Below, one piece after another: positions 25,295-36,116 of a stretch of 64,000 nt of DNA (position 1 is the stretch's first letter; each line of letters begins with the position of its first letter). The stretch is from Morchella semilibera (Eukaryota; Ascomycota; Pezizomycetes; Pezizales; Morchellaceae). A model generated the notes under the pieces. That model was not told the origin of the DNA. It was given only the letters and a program-made list of their open reading frames with translations, and searched no databases. The translations under genes were made by a program, and so were the position numbers. The DNA lies in the NCBI GenBank assembly GCA_009192285.1, contig CM018603.1:4438062-4502061 (forward strand). The letters are read 5' to 3'.

Positions 25295-26089
25295 ATGGCA
25301 CACAGATATAACACGTTACCTGATACGCTCGCTCCTATCTTGGCCCCACAATATCTACGTATTACCCAAAACTTTACTCACACAGGTCTAAAAGTTCTTC
25401 ATGTCATTTCTCCGTCTCCGGTAAGACTAGTGGGTCTAGGTGGCGCACCGCCGAGTAGGCCCCCAACGCCCGAATTAAAGGACATCAGTGAGAATGCCGC
25501 TATCATAGCTTGTCTAGCGAATATCTTTGTTGACCGTGCCGTGCACCTCGCCGCCCAGGGGCGGCTCCTTGCTTCCAAGACTGGTGGCCTGGAGGAGTTC
25601 ACTAAGGACCAGATCGTGTGTTGGGGCGACGCGCTCGTTAATTCAAACCTTTCAGGACTCAGTATCGAAGTCGAACGTTTGTTGGAGGCGGTTGGGGTAG
25701 AGGCCTTGTCGGATGTCGCTCTTCCAACCACGGAACGTGCAAGCCAGGCTTTCACTTACTTCAACTTGGCGAGGAAGCGCATGCACGAGGATAGGGACCT
25801 TTTTGTTCAGCAGCTTATGGACAGGTTTTCCCTGGGGTTTGAGGGTCCTTCTGACTTAGAGGGTACCAATTGGTCGTCACTGGAATTTCTGGAGCGCGCC
25901 GTGCTCACTCCTGCTGATCCTAAGGAACACGAAACGGAGCTTTTTGAGTGGATGGATGAAGTACGTAAGGCACACAGAGAGGCTTTGGCGATTAGTTGGG
26001 ATACATCAAACAGTACCCTATGGTATCTTATTTTCCACCACAAACCAATCACTATTTTTTCGAGGCAATCTAAGAGCTTTTCTGCTTGA
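25295..26089 (+). CDS. Orphan protein, 264 aa (group of three at 25-30 kb)
   Basis: The first ATG in good context (ACAATGG, 25295) gives 264 residues; the frame is open further upstream but only with non-ATG starts. A Pro-rich leader precedes the likely folded part at about residue 67. From there the protein is mostly helical. It includes an acidic/hydrophobic helix around IVCWGDALVNSNLSGLSIEV and a core with LFVQQLMDRFSLGF followed by a PSDLEG turn. A Trp-containing helix (ELFEWMDEVRKAHREAL) comes near 228-244. The core pattern (helix, [KR]FSxG or KFN, Pro-acidic turn, second helix) recurs at 28390 and 29500, suggesting distant paralogues. There is no signal peptide or membrane segment. Function is unknown. 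Confidence 0.65.
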   Translation: MAHRYNTLPDTLAPILAPQYLRITQNFTHTGLKVLHVISPSPVRLVGLGGAPPSRPPTPELKDISENAAIIACLANIFVDRAVHLAAQGRLLASKTGGLEEFTKDQIVCWGDALVNSNLSGLSIEVERLLEAVGVEALSDVALPTTERASQAFTYFNLARKRMHEDRDLFVQQLMDRFSLGFEGPSDLEGTNWSSLEFLERAVLTPADPKEHETELFEWMDEVRKAHREALAISWDTSNSTLWYLIFHHKPITIFSRQSKSFSA

Positions 26090-26503
26090 GTCGGTTTTTC
26101 CTGAAGTTTCCTCCTTCCTTCATACAATTTCTTCTTCAATCATTATGCTTGTACGGTATACGGGATGTGGGTTGTACGAAAGAAGTTGTATCGTAGATTC
26201 AAAGTTTCCGGGGTGGAAACTTCAGGGCCTTCTCTGAGCTATGGAACGTGATGTACTACTATTTCCAAATTTTGAGATGAGTTTCTATTATAGCTTTAGT
26301 TTATTTGTAGGACGTGTAGAGGTTAGTCTTTAATTAAATAGGCAAATGAATACATACTCCGTCCTGGCAGATTTAACTACGACGCCCGCATAGAACGTAC
26401 GCTTGATACTGTAGACTCAGTGTAGAGAACCTTATATTTGCTTATAGGACCCTTAAATGTATTCCTCCAAATTTAATATCCACTCTAGCCTTGAGACTCC
26501 GAG

Positions 26504-26850
26504 CAGTGTTTCCAACGGTTGTAACCGGTTTGTATTTTCAGCAAAAACCGAACTGAACTGAACCGAATTAAATAAAAATGCCCTGCAACTGAACCGACCA
26601 AACAGGGACCGGTTTATGCTGCAGGTCCGTTCTGAGGTCTTGGCGCCAGTATAGCAGGAACTATACAGCAAAGGTGGTCAGGGTTAGGGTCTCCTCTAAA
26701 TATGGTATTCGTAATTTGCACGGGGAGATCCAGCTGCATATAAAACGGGTTTTATCCTAGAGACAAGACAGAACTGGACTGGACTGTTTTGTTAAACGGT
26801 TCTAGTAAACCGGTTTGAACTGGTAAACCGAAGAACCGTTGGAAACACTG
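26504..26850. mobile_element. hAT-type MITE, 347 bp
   Basis: Perfect 17-bp terminal inverted repeats, CAGTGTTTCCAACGGTT at 26504-26520 and its complement at 26834-26850, bound a non-coding interior. Inside are subterminal AACCGGTTT words in both orientations. The CAGTG start is the classic hAT terminus. The expected 8-bp target duplication is not clean: both flanks contain CCGAG but offset, so the duplication has decayed or one end has rearranged. With no transposase inside, it is a non-autonomous copy. Confidence 0.85.
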
Positions 26851-28292
26851 ACCGAGAAACGTGCCTGCTCGGGACGGGGCCGTACGCGCACACAAAGGTG
26901 AAGTGGGCCGCCTACAAGCCAACTACCAGCAAGGTACTGCCCCAACAATCCAGGGCGAAATCGCATCTCTTGGCCCACGTCTATCGATCAAGTACGACTC
27001 AGGCATGGCTGATTAATCAATACACCGGTATTGACCACAGCTACAGCATCTACTTTATGTCTTGGTAGGAGCGATATCTCGTCACGAAACCTTTATTTCT
27101 CCTCGTATACACCTATCAAGCCTCTGTGGTAATAACTAAGAAAAATGTACAGTAGTGAGTTGTGTTCATGAAAGAAAATATATAAACGTTATATATCTAA
27201 GCTTAGACCGTACCGATCGATACAACGATAGTTCTCCAACGGGTTACCAACCTACAATATCGTATGATTTCCGAATCTGGCGGCTATGTACGCACGAGGG
27301 GCCTATTCTCTTCATATCTACAGACCACACAATTAACGGAGTCAGGGGAGCCTACTCTGGTAATAACTGTTCAAACTTGATCTCTAAAGGATCATATAGA
27401 GATATGTAAGGGCACTTCATTCTAGGAGGCTTTACCTTCTCCCGGGAAGGTAGGGGTTCTAGGGTTTTCATTTTGCATGAACCGGAAATACATTAGTAGA
27501 CGACTAGTACAATTTGTTATAACTAATAGTCTATCACAAAATAATTGTAATGCACGGCGGGCAATTCCCGGAAGCTTTAAACCTGCTTCAAGAGCCTTGA
27601 TCAAGCATAATCCAAATATTAACACCTTGCCCCAAGAGAGGAATCATCTACATTTGCCACCGGGGGCAAAAGGCGGGAGCTGGTTTTGCTTCACGGTAGA
27701 TCACTCGTTATCATGAGGACGGAGCATGTTTTAATCGTGTTGCTTCCGTTCCTAGGAGAGAACCATTAACTATGGCTAGGCCAATTCTCCAGCACATATC
27801 CCACTACAGTATGGGCACAGTAGGTCACTTAGTGTATATTAGGCCTGTACGTGGTGAAGTCTTCAGTGAATCAACTAAGTCTCGTGCTGTCCACACCCAG
27901 ACCACGAAAGACTATCCTCATGTGAAAGGGATCATTACCGACGTAACTGTTCCTACACTTCACTTGGAAATTTCAGCTTGCTGCTTTTACCACGGCAGCG
28001 GCGTTCTATACACATAACCAGGCTTATTCACCATCTCAAAGTTTATATTTTGTCGCCAACACCCCCCTGATTCAAGGGACTGCTGATGAAAAAGGGGAAC
28101 GATATCCCCTTACTCTTTATTAGACGAGTTGGGAAAGCGTGATAACTTAGAATGGGTGATGCCGGGAGTGTCTGTATCTTAACCTATAATACTCGGATGG
28201 CTCCCCCATGGCCTTCTAATGTTTCCGGCCATGTCAGCCCAAACTTGACGGGCCGTCAATATATATGGTGATAGAAAGAGAGCTAGCTCTCG
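26851..28292. other. No supported gene
   Basis: Open frames here are short and lack domains. The stretch separates the hAT-type MITE from the promoter of the gene at 28390. Confidence 0.4.
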
Positions 28293-28300
28293 TATAAAAG
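28293..28300 (+). promoter_or_regulatory. TATA box upstream of the gene at 28390
   Basis: TATAAAAG lies about 95 bp before the ATG at 28390. A transcription start about 30 bp downstream would fall near 28325, which favours 28390 over the in-frame ATG at 28327 as the start codon. Confidence 0.5.
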
Positions 28301-28389
28301 GTTATACCCAGCCCTCCGTACACTATATGTATTCTACCAATATCTTACCGCGGACTCTGCTACATACTCCTGGCCCACTACAAAAAACC

Positions 28390-29052
28390 ATGTACTCCAG
28401 ACAAACAACAGCAAAAAGCAACATCAGTCGCCTTGGTGCGCAGATCTGTGCCTTCACGCATGAAATAAACCTTTATAATGAACTCCTACAATCATCTATA
28501 GTCTCGCTCGAAGCCCGAAGCGGCCAGAATGTAGCCCACAAGTATCAACATTCCGAAGTCCTTGGGTACGTCGATGTCCTCAACACAGTGGCCTTCATGC
28601 CTTACATGCGGGCCACAGTCACCCCGCTTGCGCACAATTTGGTGCCCACCGTAATTTCCGGCGGTGCCTCCCGGGGTGGGTGGCCCGCGGAGAACCTCAG
28701 AGGCCGCGCCGACCTCTCTGTCCGCGAGAGGAACGAGATTGAAATATTCCGGGACTTCATCCGTGCTATTATGCGGTGCGGGGCATCAGGGGCGCGGTTT
28801 ACGAACCTCTTGAAATTTAAGTTCAATCTAATTAAGCCAAGCGATCTGGCGTTTGGCGACTTGGTCCACGTGTATGCGGCCATGATCATGCCCGCGCTCT
28901 ATGGGGATCTGGACAAACTGGCGTTGGAAAAGCAGATATGGGCCGAGCTTGACGCCACAGGTAATAAATTTGATGAAGCTGAGATTGTGGGATATGACCC
29001 GCAGAGGAGGTCGGTGACGTTTTATTCTCGTGGAGAGTTGAAGCCATTCTAG
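28390..29052 (+). CDS. Orphan protein, 220 aa (group of three at 25-30 kb)
   Basis: A single-exon frame. I use the ATG at 28390 (ACCATGT) rather than 28327 because a TATA box at 28293 places the start of transcription almost on top of the earlier ATG. Near the N-terminus FTHEINLYN (residues 23-31) fits the nine-residue motif that marks the 45-63 kb array. A Leu/Val-rich helix (LNTVAFMPYMRATVTPL) follows, then a Gly/Arg-rich linker. The core is FTNLLKFKFNLIKPSDL and the helix after it is MIMPALYGDLDKLALEKQIW. The short C-terminal part looks like beta strands (EIVGYDPQRRSVTFYSRG). No signal peptide is present. The core parallels those at 25295 and 29500. Function is unknown. Confidence 0.65.
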   Translation: MYSRQTTAKSNISRLGAQICAFTHEINLYNELLQSSIVSLEARSGQNVAHKYQHSEVLGYVDVLNTVAFMPYMRATVTPLAHNLVPTVISGGASRGGWPAENLRGRADLSVRERNEIEIFRDFIRAIMRCGASGARFTNLLKFKFNLIKPSDLAFGDLVHVYAAMIMPALYGDLDKLALEKQIWAELDATGNKFDEAEIVGYDPQRRSVTFYSRGELKPF

Positions 29053-29499
29053 TTTTGCATTGCCAGAGATGCTTCTGTTTCATTGATCTCATAGGTTGTT
29101 GATCTCTTGAATAATAGTCAATATAATATTCCACAGGTTCAATGGACATAGCATAGAATATTTGCCGTTTCCGGTGAGACAAAAAAATCTCAAAGGTCAC
29201 TCGGACCCCACCGGTGATTAGAAAAGGTAACGAGTAGGGAACCTCCCGCCGTAGAAGTAACCAATGGGGCCCGTCTCCCAATCTTATTGGTCACAGAAAA
29301 CCAAATTCTCGAAGATAGTACCGCCTTTGAATTCCCGTCAGAATTCCCGTCAGGCTGACATTAAATTGCCCTCAAATTCCAACATTTGCTGATATATCCG
29401 TTACCGGAGCATCATATCCTCAACTACTCGCAATCTTCCACTTCAAACTTCCAAAGCCCACAGCCACCATAAACCAGCCATACAAAGCCTATTACAACC

Positions 29500-30108
29500 A
29501 TGTCTGGCAGCAAAGACATCAATGAAGAGACAACTGTATTTGCGGTCACCTCACAGAATATGGATGCCAAGAGCGAGAAGCTCCAGGAGTGGATCTCTCG
29601 CTTCAAGCACTCAAAAGAGCCGCTTGAGAGCTACCAAATGGAGGAGTTGACAAGCTGCGCGAAGTTGTTGAGCAGCACCAACATGTTCTATCAGTTCGCT
29701 GTTCTAGATACTCTATCGCGTGAGATCCTTCCTCCCGGGGTTCACCCCTGGGACACTGACGATGCGATGGACGGATTTCTACGCGACCCTAATAACACAG
29801 GTGTTATGAAGAATACACTACATGTCTTCCAGAGATACACGGCAGCTAGGGGGACGATGCTTAGCTTGAATAGAGAGCTTGGCCGTCTCATCATCGATAA
29901 GTTCAGTATAGGTCCCCCGGAGGTGAATGCGGAGGTGAATGCGGAAGATAGGAAGGCTCTTGTCTTGAGCTGTGCTATTTATGTAGTCTCGACAGAGGAT
30001 GAACAGCTGGAGATGCTGGCGGACGATCTTTCAGAAATTCGTGATTGGTTTCGGAGCTCCAGGTCGGTTGAGTACACGCCTACCACCGGTGTTGAATTCC
30101 GCCATTAG
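29500..30108 (+). CDS. Orphan protein, 202 aa (group of three at 25-30 kb)
   Basis: The ATG lies in strong context (ACAACCATGTCT). The protein is helical: an amphipathic helix around EKLQEWISRFKHS, then one around LLSSTNMFYQFAVLDTLSRE ending in ILPPG. A core RLIIDKFSIGPPEV precedes a tandem duplication EVNAEVNAE, produced by a 12-bp DNA repeat near 29921. The closing helix is EMLADDLSEIRDWFRSS. The order helix, Pro turn, helix, KFSxG, acidic linker and helix follows the neighbours at 25295 and 28390. It starts about 450 bp after the gene at 28390, on the same strand. There is no signal peptide and no recognised family. Confidence 0.65.
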   Translation: MSGSKDINEETTVFAVTSQNMDAKSEKLQEWISRFKHSKEPLESYQMEELTSCAKLLSSTNMFYQFAVLDTLSREILPPGVHPWDTDDAMDGFLRDPNNTGVMKNTLHVFQRYTAARGTMLSLNRELGRLIIDKFSIGPPEVNAEVNAEDRKALVLSCAIYVVSTEDEQLEMLADDLSEIRDWFRSSRSVEYTPTTGVEFRH

Positions 30109-31610
30109 AGGGTTCTCTCGATATTCGTTAGCCATAGACTACTACTGGCTGTATGCATGTATGAAGTACCAATCTCTCAATATTCGTTACCTCACAGTAT
30201 AGGTACATTGCTCTCTCTATTTTCAGTTAACCTCATATTTATCTTTGTGATGTCCGCAGGTTTTGTATTCGTTCTGCTTTCGTACTTTTTCCTAGTATTT
30301 CCCATTTTCGCATGTTTTATGTTTTCGCTGGCAGAAGGCGGCAGCTTGGCCTGTTGTTAAGTGTCCCCTTTCGCCCTTCTGGAGCTCCTTAATGAATCAA
30401 TTAATCAGTACTTCATTTTTCATGTGCTAACCTCCGTGGTGGTTGTCGTACATCCGTTCCCGCAGGTGTGGGCTATATTCGTGAACTCTCAAAATCGTGA
30501 GATAGAGTGGAATGTACCTAGTTGCTCCACCCCCCATTGATTCAGTTTTGCATCCCAGGCAGGATTGGGTAAGAGCATTCGTTAGGCTACGCTCAAAAGT
30601 GTGCAGACTTTACGGCCTGCGGCCCTACTCCTATGGCCGGTCGTGGGGAGTGAAGAGTGAAAACACGGGAAAAAAAAAGAAATGTTCAGAGAAAATAACC
30701 AAAATCCCTTATTGTTGAAAGAAGCCTGTTTTTGCCTGTGTCCCCTTGTCTTGCTGGCTTCCCCAACTCCTTCACCCGTACGGCACTTGGCTTCTCGCAA
30801 ACTATACCTTCTTTCAACTTGGGGGACGGAACTTTCTGCTCGTTTGTAAAACCCGGTGTGGATATCCGTTGCTGTTTTTGCTCCTCTCTCCCACCCAGGC
30901 GCCATCACCCATGATCACGACCAAAGCCAATAGAAAACAAGCTGGATGCCAGAGCACCTCTATACAATCTCAGTCGACCGAATCCGAGATATTATGTGGG
31001 GTTGTTTCTCTATAAACACCGGACGGAGGCCGCCGGATCATATCTTGGGCCAACGTACCCTAGACATATTTCTCCGGACCTGTTGGACTTTATAGATCGA
31101 TCTGGGCCATTGTTAGAGACCAGTCCTAGGCACTCGGAGGTGGTGGGAGGTACGCACTACAAATCAAATTGTTATACCAATCGTCCCAGACGTTTTCTTT
31201 AGATACTCCTGGTTGAGCCAGAGTATTCTAGATTGTGGTAGTTTGCTATGTCAACTCCCTTGGACCTTTAGCGCTAGAACTACCGTGATGGGGAATTGTC
31301 GTTGTTGAACCTGCCTTAGTTAACACCTCAGTATCGACCTATAGTGTGTTTCTATTGTTGGGATGGAAGCGTAGTTCTTCCACTATGTTCATTGTGACAG
31401 ATTACCCTAACCAAACTTCCCTAGTGCCTTGACCTCAAAGTGCCAACCAACAGCCCTACCGCCTCGCCTTGGCTGGAAAAATAGGCCCTTATATCACATA
31501 AACAAAAGATATTAGTCTCTCAACCCCTGACTCGAAAAAGGGCGGAGCCAGCCAGTACATCACGAAAGCGAACTCCTTCAGCGAATAAACCGGGTCCGTA
31601 CCTCTTCTTT

Positions 31611-32291
31611 ATGCATTCCACCCCACCACCCCCCCCATCCCCGCCTAACATCGTCATGTTCCACCCACCCCCTACCCCCAAGTCTCCAGTCTCCTGCAAC
31701 ACCGCCAAAGCCCCCTCTGCATCCACTGAGGACGAGAGTTATGGCACCGAGGCCTCACTTCTCTCGCTTGAGTGCTTCCTGACTGAGAGCCTGCACCAGC
31801 TACAACGCGTCAAGGAGAAACATCAGTACCGAATTCAGCAGACCATGACGGGTACAGACGCCCTCTACACCGCCGCACTTTTCGCCTATGACGTCGATCG
31901 GGTTCATGAGCTCACACAGCAGATCAAACAGAGCGAGAGCGACCTGGCTCATGCATGGCTGGCGAGGCAGGTATTGGGGGAGAGACAGGAGGCACGGAGG
32001 GAGAGGAGGGAGCAGATGGAGATTGTTGGGGGGATGCAGCTAGCAAGGCTAGGGGTTGGGCCGTTCAAGAAGGAACCAGTCCTTACAGAGGGACCGTCTC
32101 CAGACAAGTGCCCCGGGGAGGCGGAAAGAAGTGGGGGCTTTCCGCAGGAAGGTTGTAGAGTAAGCTTTCAATTGGGGGGGCCAATGGACTCAGTTACTGG
32201 GTTTGACCGGGGGTCTGAAGGTAGTGATATCTCCCCACCGGTAGGAAATGTGGTGAAATCTGAGCCCAGCGATTTAAATTGCCAGCTCTAA
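31611..32291 (+). CDS. Orphan coiled-coil protein, 226 aa
   Basis: A Pro-rich leader (residues 1-30, with an alternative start at 31656) is followed by two helices. Helix 1 holds ECFLTESLHQLQRVKEKHQY and helix 2 runs from about AALFAYDVDRVHELTQQIKQ through QVLGERQEARRERREQ. This two-helix layout matches the small proteins of the 45-63 kb array. The C-terminal 90 residues look disordered (Gly, Pro, Ser, Glu). They include VKSE and FKKE, which fit the hydrophobic-Lys-x-Glu SUMO consensus; that is a sequence match, not proof. There is no signal peptide. It may be an outlying, tail-extended relative of the array. Confidence 0.6.
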   Translation: MHSTPPPPPSPPNIVMFHPPPTPKSPVSCNTAKAPSASTEDESYGTEASLLSLECFLTESLHQLQRVKEKHQYRIQQTMTGTDALYTAALFAYDVDRVHELTQQIKQSESDLAHAWLARQVLGERQEARRERREQMEIVGGMQLARLGVGPFKKEPVLTEGPSPDKCPGEAERSGGFPQEGCRVSFQLGGPMDSVTGFDRGSEGSDISPPVGNVVKSEPSDLNCQL

Positions 32292-32384
32292 GGCATGTGA
32301 AAGGCTAAATTCCAAAACTCCACAGCATGAGCTATAGGTAAGTCGCCCAATTTCTACAAAATCAAGTCTCTCCTGATCTCAGAC

Positions 32385-32640
32385 TCATACTTCCCAGGGT
32401 TTAATTTTATGAATATCATTCGTAACAGTCTTTTCTTTGTGTTCTTCATCTCCAATCAGTTGGTCTTTCGCCAACCAGAGATAGCATCCTATCATTCTTG
32501 CTCCCAAGTTTCTTCCTTGAGATAACCTTTGCCGAACATATTCCAACTCTCTTTCTGCTCTTTTAGCAAAGTTAACGTCACATACAAGCACAACCTCATT
32601 CAATCCTGCCCACATTCCCAAACAGCTGTAACAAGCATCT
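32385..32640 (-). CDS. Possible isolated exon or gene fragment
   Basis: On the minus strand a frame of about 80 residues has protein-like composition. A hydrophobic strand (NEVVLVCDV) is followed by a charged amphipathic helix (FAKRAERELEYVRQRL) and a short C-terminus ending in KPWEV and a stop. No ATG opens it, and the 5' side carries AG dinucleotides that could be splice acceptors. The adjacent minus-strand frame at 32647-32871 may be related but could not be joined convincingly. Family unknown. Confidence 0.25.
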
Positions 32641-32871
32641 GCCTCACTAGATCAACTTCCAATCATCGATAGTTCCGCCTAGTAAAGGATTGAGGCTTGC
32701 AAGGGTTTTAGCACACTTTCGTTGGATTCCCGCGGATTTGTGCTGCCCTGTATCCCCATTGCCCTTTAGGTTATACCTATAGTTGACCCACAGCAGACAC
32801 TCATTCGAGAGCTTTACAAGCGGGGAAGCGAAGATAAGGGTGGCAAAGTCAAGTCCCCTCAAGAGCAGCAA

Positions 32872-35800
32872 CTGCTATACCCAGGTTCTGCGGCCGTCCT
32901 CTAACCTGCACCCCAAGCCCAAGGGGCTCAGAGTTGATGCGTCCTGTAGTATGAATCTCATGGCGGCGGTAGTGCTTTTAGCACATGGATTATGTCTTTA
33001 CACTCGTGGAAGAAGTGGGTGTGGGAAGTGACAAGGTTCGGTGGGGTTGTCGCCACTGGCTGAGGCTGCGAGTGATAGTCTATGACCCAAGACAACGCCC
33101 CCCCTTGTTAAACCGTTTGTTCTTAATTGATTAATTTGAAAAGGAATACTGGCCAGCTTGATTGCATAGGCAAGGCAGAAATCGACCAGTTGAGAGCATC
33201 CCCCTCACTTGCTTGCAATGTGTTTCACCGGGAAAGCAATATATCATCACCGGGTAAGCAATCAACAATGACAACAGTTCTTTAGATACTTCAGACTTTG
33301 GGGCGCCTGGAGCGGATCAAGTGTCGAGAAACACCCTTTAGATGTATTTCGGCTATTCTCGGTGATATTTGCTGAAGTTGAGTAGTGAAGGATAGTTGTT
33401 TTAGTACATAATTTCTTCTCCTTTTGGGTACCTTGGAAGTGCCCAACCTCGCCCAGTACGCATATAGAAATGCATAGTTAAACGCCCTCCGCCGGAGAAA
33501 ATCTGTCCTGGTGGATGTAGTTGAGTGCTCAAAAGCTCGTCCGCAGATTAGACTCCGGACAAAAGCCTGGCTCGGTTTTTGAAGCCTTTGATACTTTTTC
33601 CCTTGAGCCAATACCAGCCCGGCTGAGAAGAGCTAGAGAATCTTGACGGCCAAAGCGTTGATCCACGGTGAGCTAGATGAACGCATGACAAATATGCCCC
33701 TGTACGGACTATCCAATGGCTCCCTGCATCAAAGTGCGGAGGGGTTCCGTGTAACATTGCGCTCCAGCAAACTGCATGGAGCAATGGTGCCGGCGCGCAA
33801 AGACCCAGCGCCGGAGGTGAGCTATCGTTACTTTTTTCCATCGTATCTACCATGATTTCGATATTATCAAACCCTCCTGTAAAATGGGAACTTTCGAATT
33901 TCGACCCCAAGGAGGGAGTGCTACTCAAATTCTTCAACATTACGCTGAATCCTAAAGCGGGGCTGGGGCCGCTGTCCTAGCTCCAACGGCGCGTTGGTAG
34001 AAAGACTTGAGGGGCTACACAAGGTGTACTCGACAAGGTCCAATCCGCACGAGAGCTGAATGGAATCTCTGGACGGACTAAAATACTATAGAAGCCGGAG
34101 GTAAGCAATGCATGAAATATCGCGTCCTTAATCTCTCGGGAGCATGAAGTCAGCGTTTCAGTAACCGAAAATCACAAATACGAACGGGTTACTTGGGGGG
34201 GGGGTTATTATGTGCCCTTTGACGCTCATCCCGATGTCAGACCGGATAATATTCAATAGTAATACCATCCCAATAGTTGGTTGTGGTATGAGGTTGTGGT
34301 CATAGATGATCTTGTTAGCCCGGTCTTAACCAATCTCTCGTGCTCGCCAACCAGCCAGCAACGTAATGCCAAGAATTAACGGGTGGCGCCAAGTGCCAAG
34401 CCGAGTGACTGGCTGTGACGAGGATGTTTCGCTTGTTAACATAGTGGGGAGGGGTTGTATAGGGGGGCTATGTGAGCTACCTCTACATACACCGCGCTGA
34501 ATGTGTCCTTGGGTTCTTCCTTATCTTCACAACAACTATTTCTCTTACTTGCAATTGTCGCTATCGACGGTAGTTGATGCAACTGCCTCATCATAGTTTT
34601 GGCACCACGATCCATTATTACATTTACCAATCCTTGCTGCTAATTTCGGCTCATCAGTGAAGAAGTGTTGGGGTGGGTACCTCCACACCACGACGAAGTC
34701 TAGCCTACATGTAGGTTACGCCGCAGTCCTTCCTTCTCCTTACGTAGGTCCGAATGTGTGGGTGATCAACCACTAGCCCGACTACGATTATATTTCTTAC
34801 CCGACTTATGTCGGATTTTTTATTCTGGTGGGGCGCAAAGACAAACCTAAACCAGCGGCCTTGGCGAAAGCGATTGGTCATAAGGACAGATTGGCGTGGC
34901 GATGTTACGGTTTCACCTGATCGCACCAACCTCATGTAGCTAGAGGGGGCCCAGCCCCCCCTCCTCAACCCCTCTCACCCCGGTACGGCCGAAACTACAA
35001 CGAACTTTGTTGCTAATGGTCGCTTATAATGATATCCCATTGCTTTAAAGATTCCAACGACTTCGGTAAGACTAGGGGTCCGTTTACACCAGTGGTGGAG
35101 TGTAAGTGAACCAGATATTTACCTGGAAACATCTGGAAACAAGGTCTTGACCCACAACAGCCCCGGAAATGAAGGCATACGTGGGGTCCGCAAGATCAAA
35201 GGTGTGGAGGTCACTATAAGCGTTAATTAGTCGAGGACTACAATAGGAGTATCTGGACGATCGGCTTAGCTACTATAATCCTTGCAACCCCAGTGTGCTT
35301 TTGGCTACCTGCACAGTAGGCCAGCCGCATCCCCCGCGGCAGGCGTAGAAATGCACAAAGATAGAGCTGCAGCCGGTCAGGAACGCCTGACGTCATTACT
35401 GAACGAGTGCGATGGATGCCTGCTACCTAGCCGTCAGACGCGGAGCTCCCTGTGTCCCTGCGTGAGAAGCAAGGGACCACCCAAGCCGCCTGTACCACTG
35501 CCACCAAAAAAGACTTGGATGCTAGCGCCCTCGTGTAACAAAAATAAAAGAACGACGGAGTTTGGAGAATAATTCTTTCTGAATAGCGCCATGCGTGGGC
35601 GGCGTGGGCTTTATTGGTGGATGATAACACCTGTTCTTCCCGGATTTTTGTGTATGATCTTCGCTACGGACCTGTTGTCGCGCGGGTGTGTGTGGTGGAC
35701 TTTGCTAACCTTACCTCTATAGTACATAGAGCTGCAACATACTAAGGCGTTAATCCCCAACCCCTCTAGTAACATGCTTGGCGGAAGATTCTAGGGGTGC

Positions 35801-35883
35801 AAATTTAACCTAGCGACTGGTGCTACAACTCCGCGCGGTAGCTGGTAGTGGTGTTCTGGTCTCGCTGTCAACCCTGCTTATCC
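32872..35883. other. No supported gene
   Basis: A G10 tract lies at 34195-34204. Reading frames are short and lack domains. Confidence 0.4.
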
Positions 35884-36116
35884 ATCAACGTTGACGAGAG
35901 GTCAATGAAGTTGACCAACTGTGGCAGTAGGCCATTGGTAGACTGTTCATCAATGCGGGAGTCGTGGGCTATTTATTAATGAGAATGATTGGTTTAATAC
36001 TCTCTGTATTTGCAACGGAGTGTATTAATATACAGATATAAGAACAAATCAGACTAAATATAATTTGGCATTTCACATTCTTCTATGCCACCGTATCCCA
36101 TGATCAGTAATAGCAA

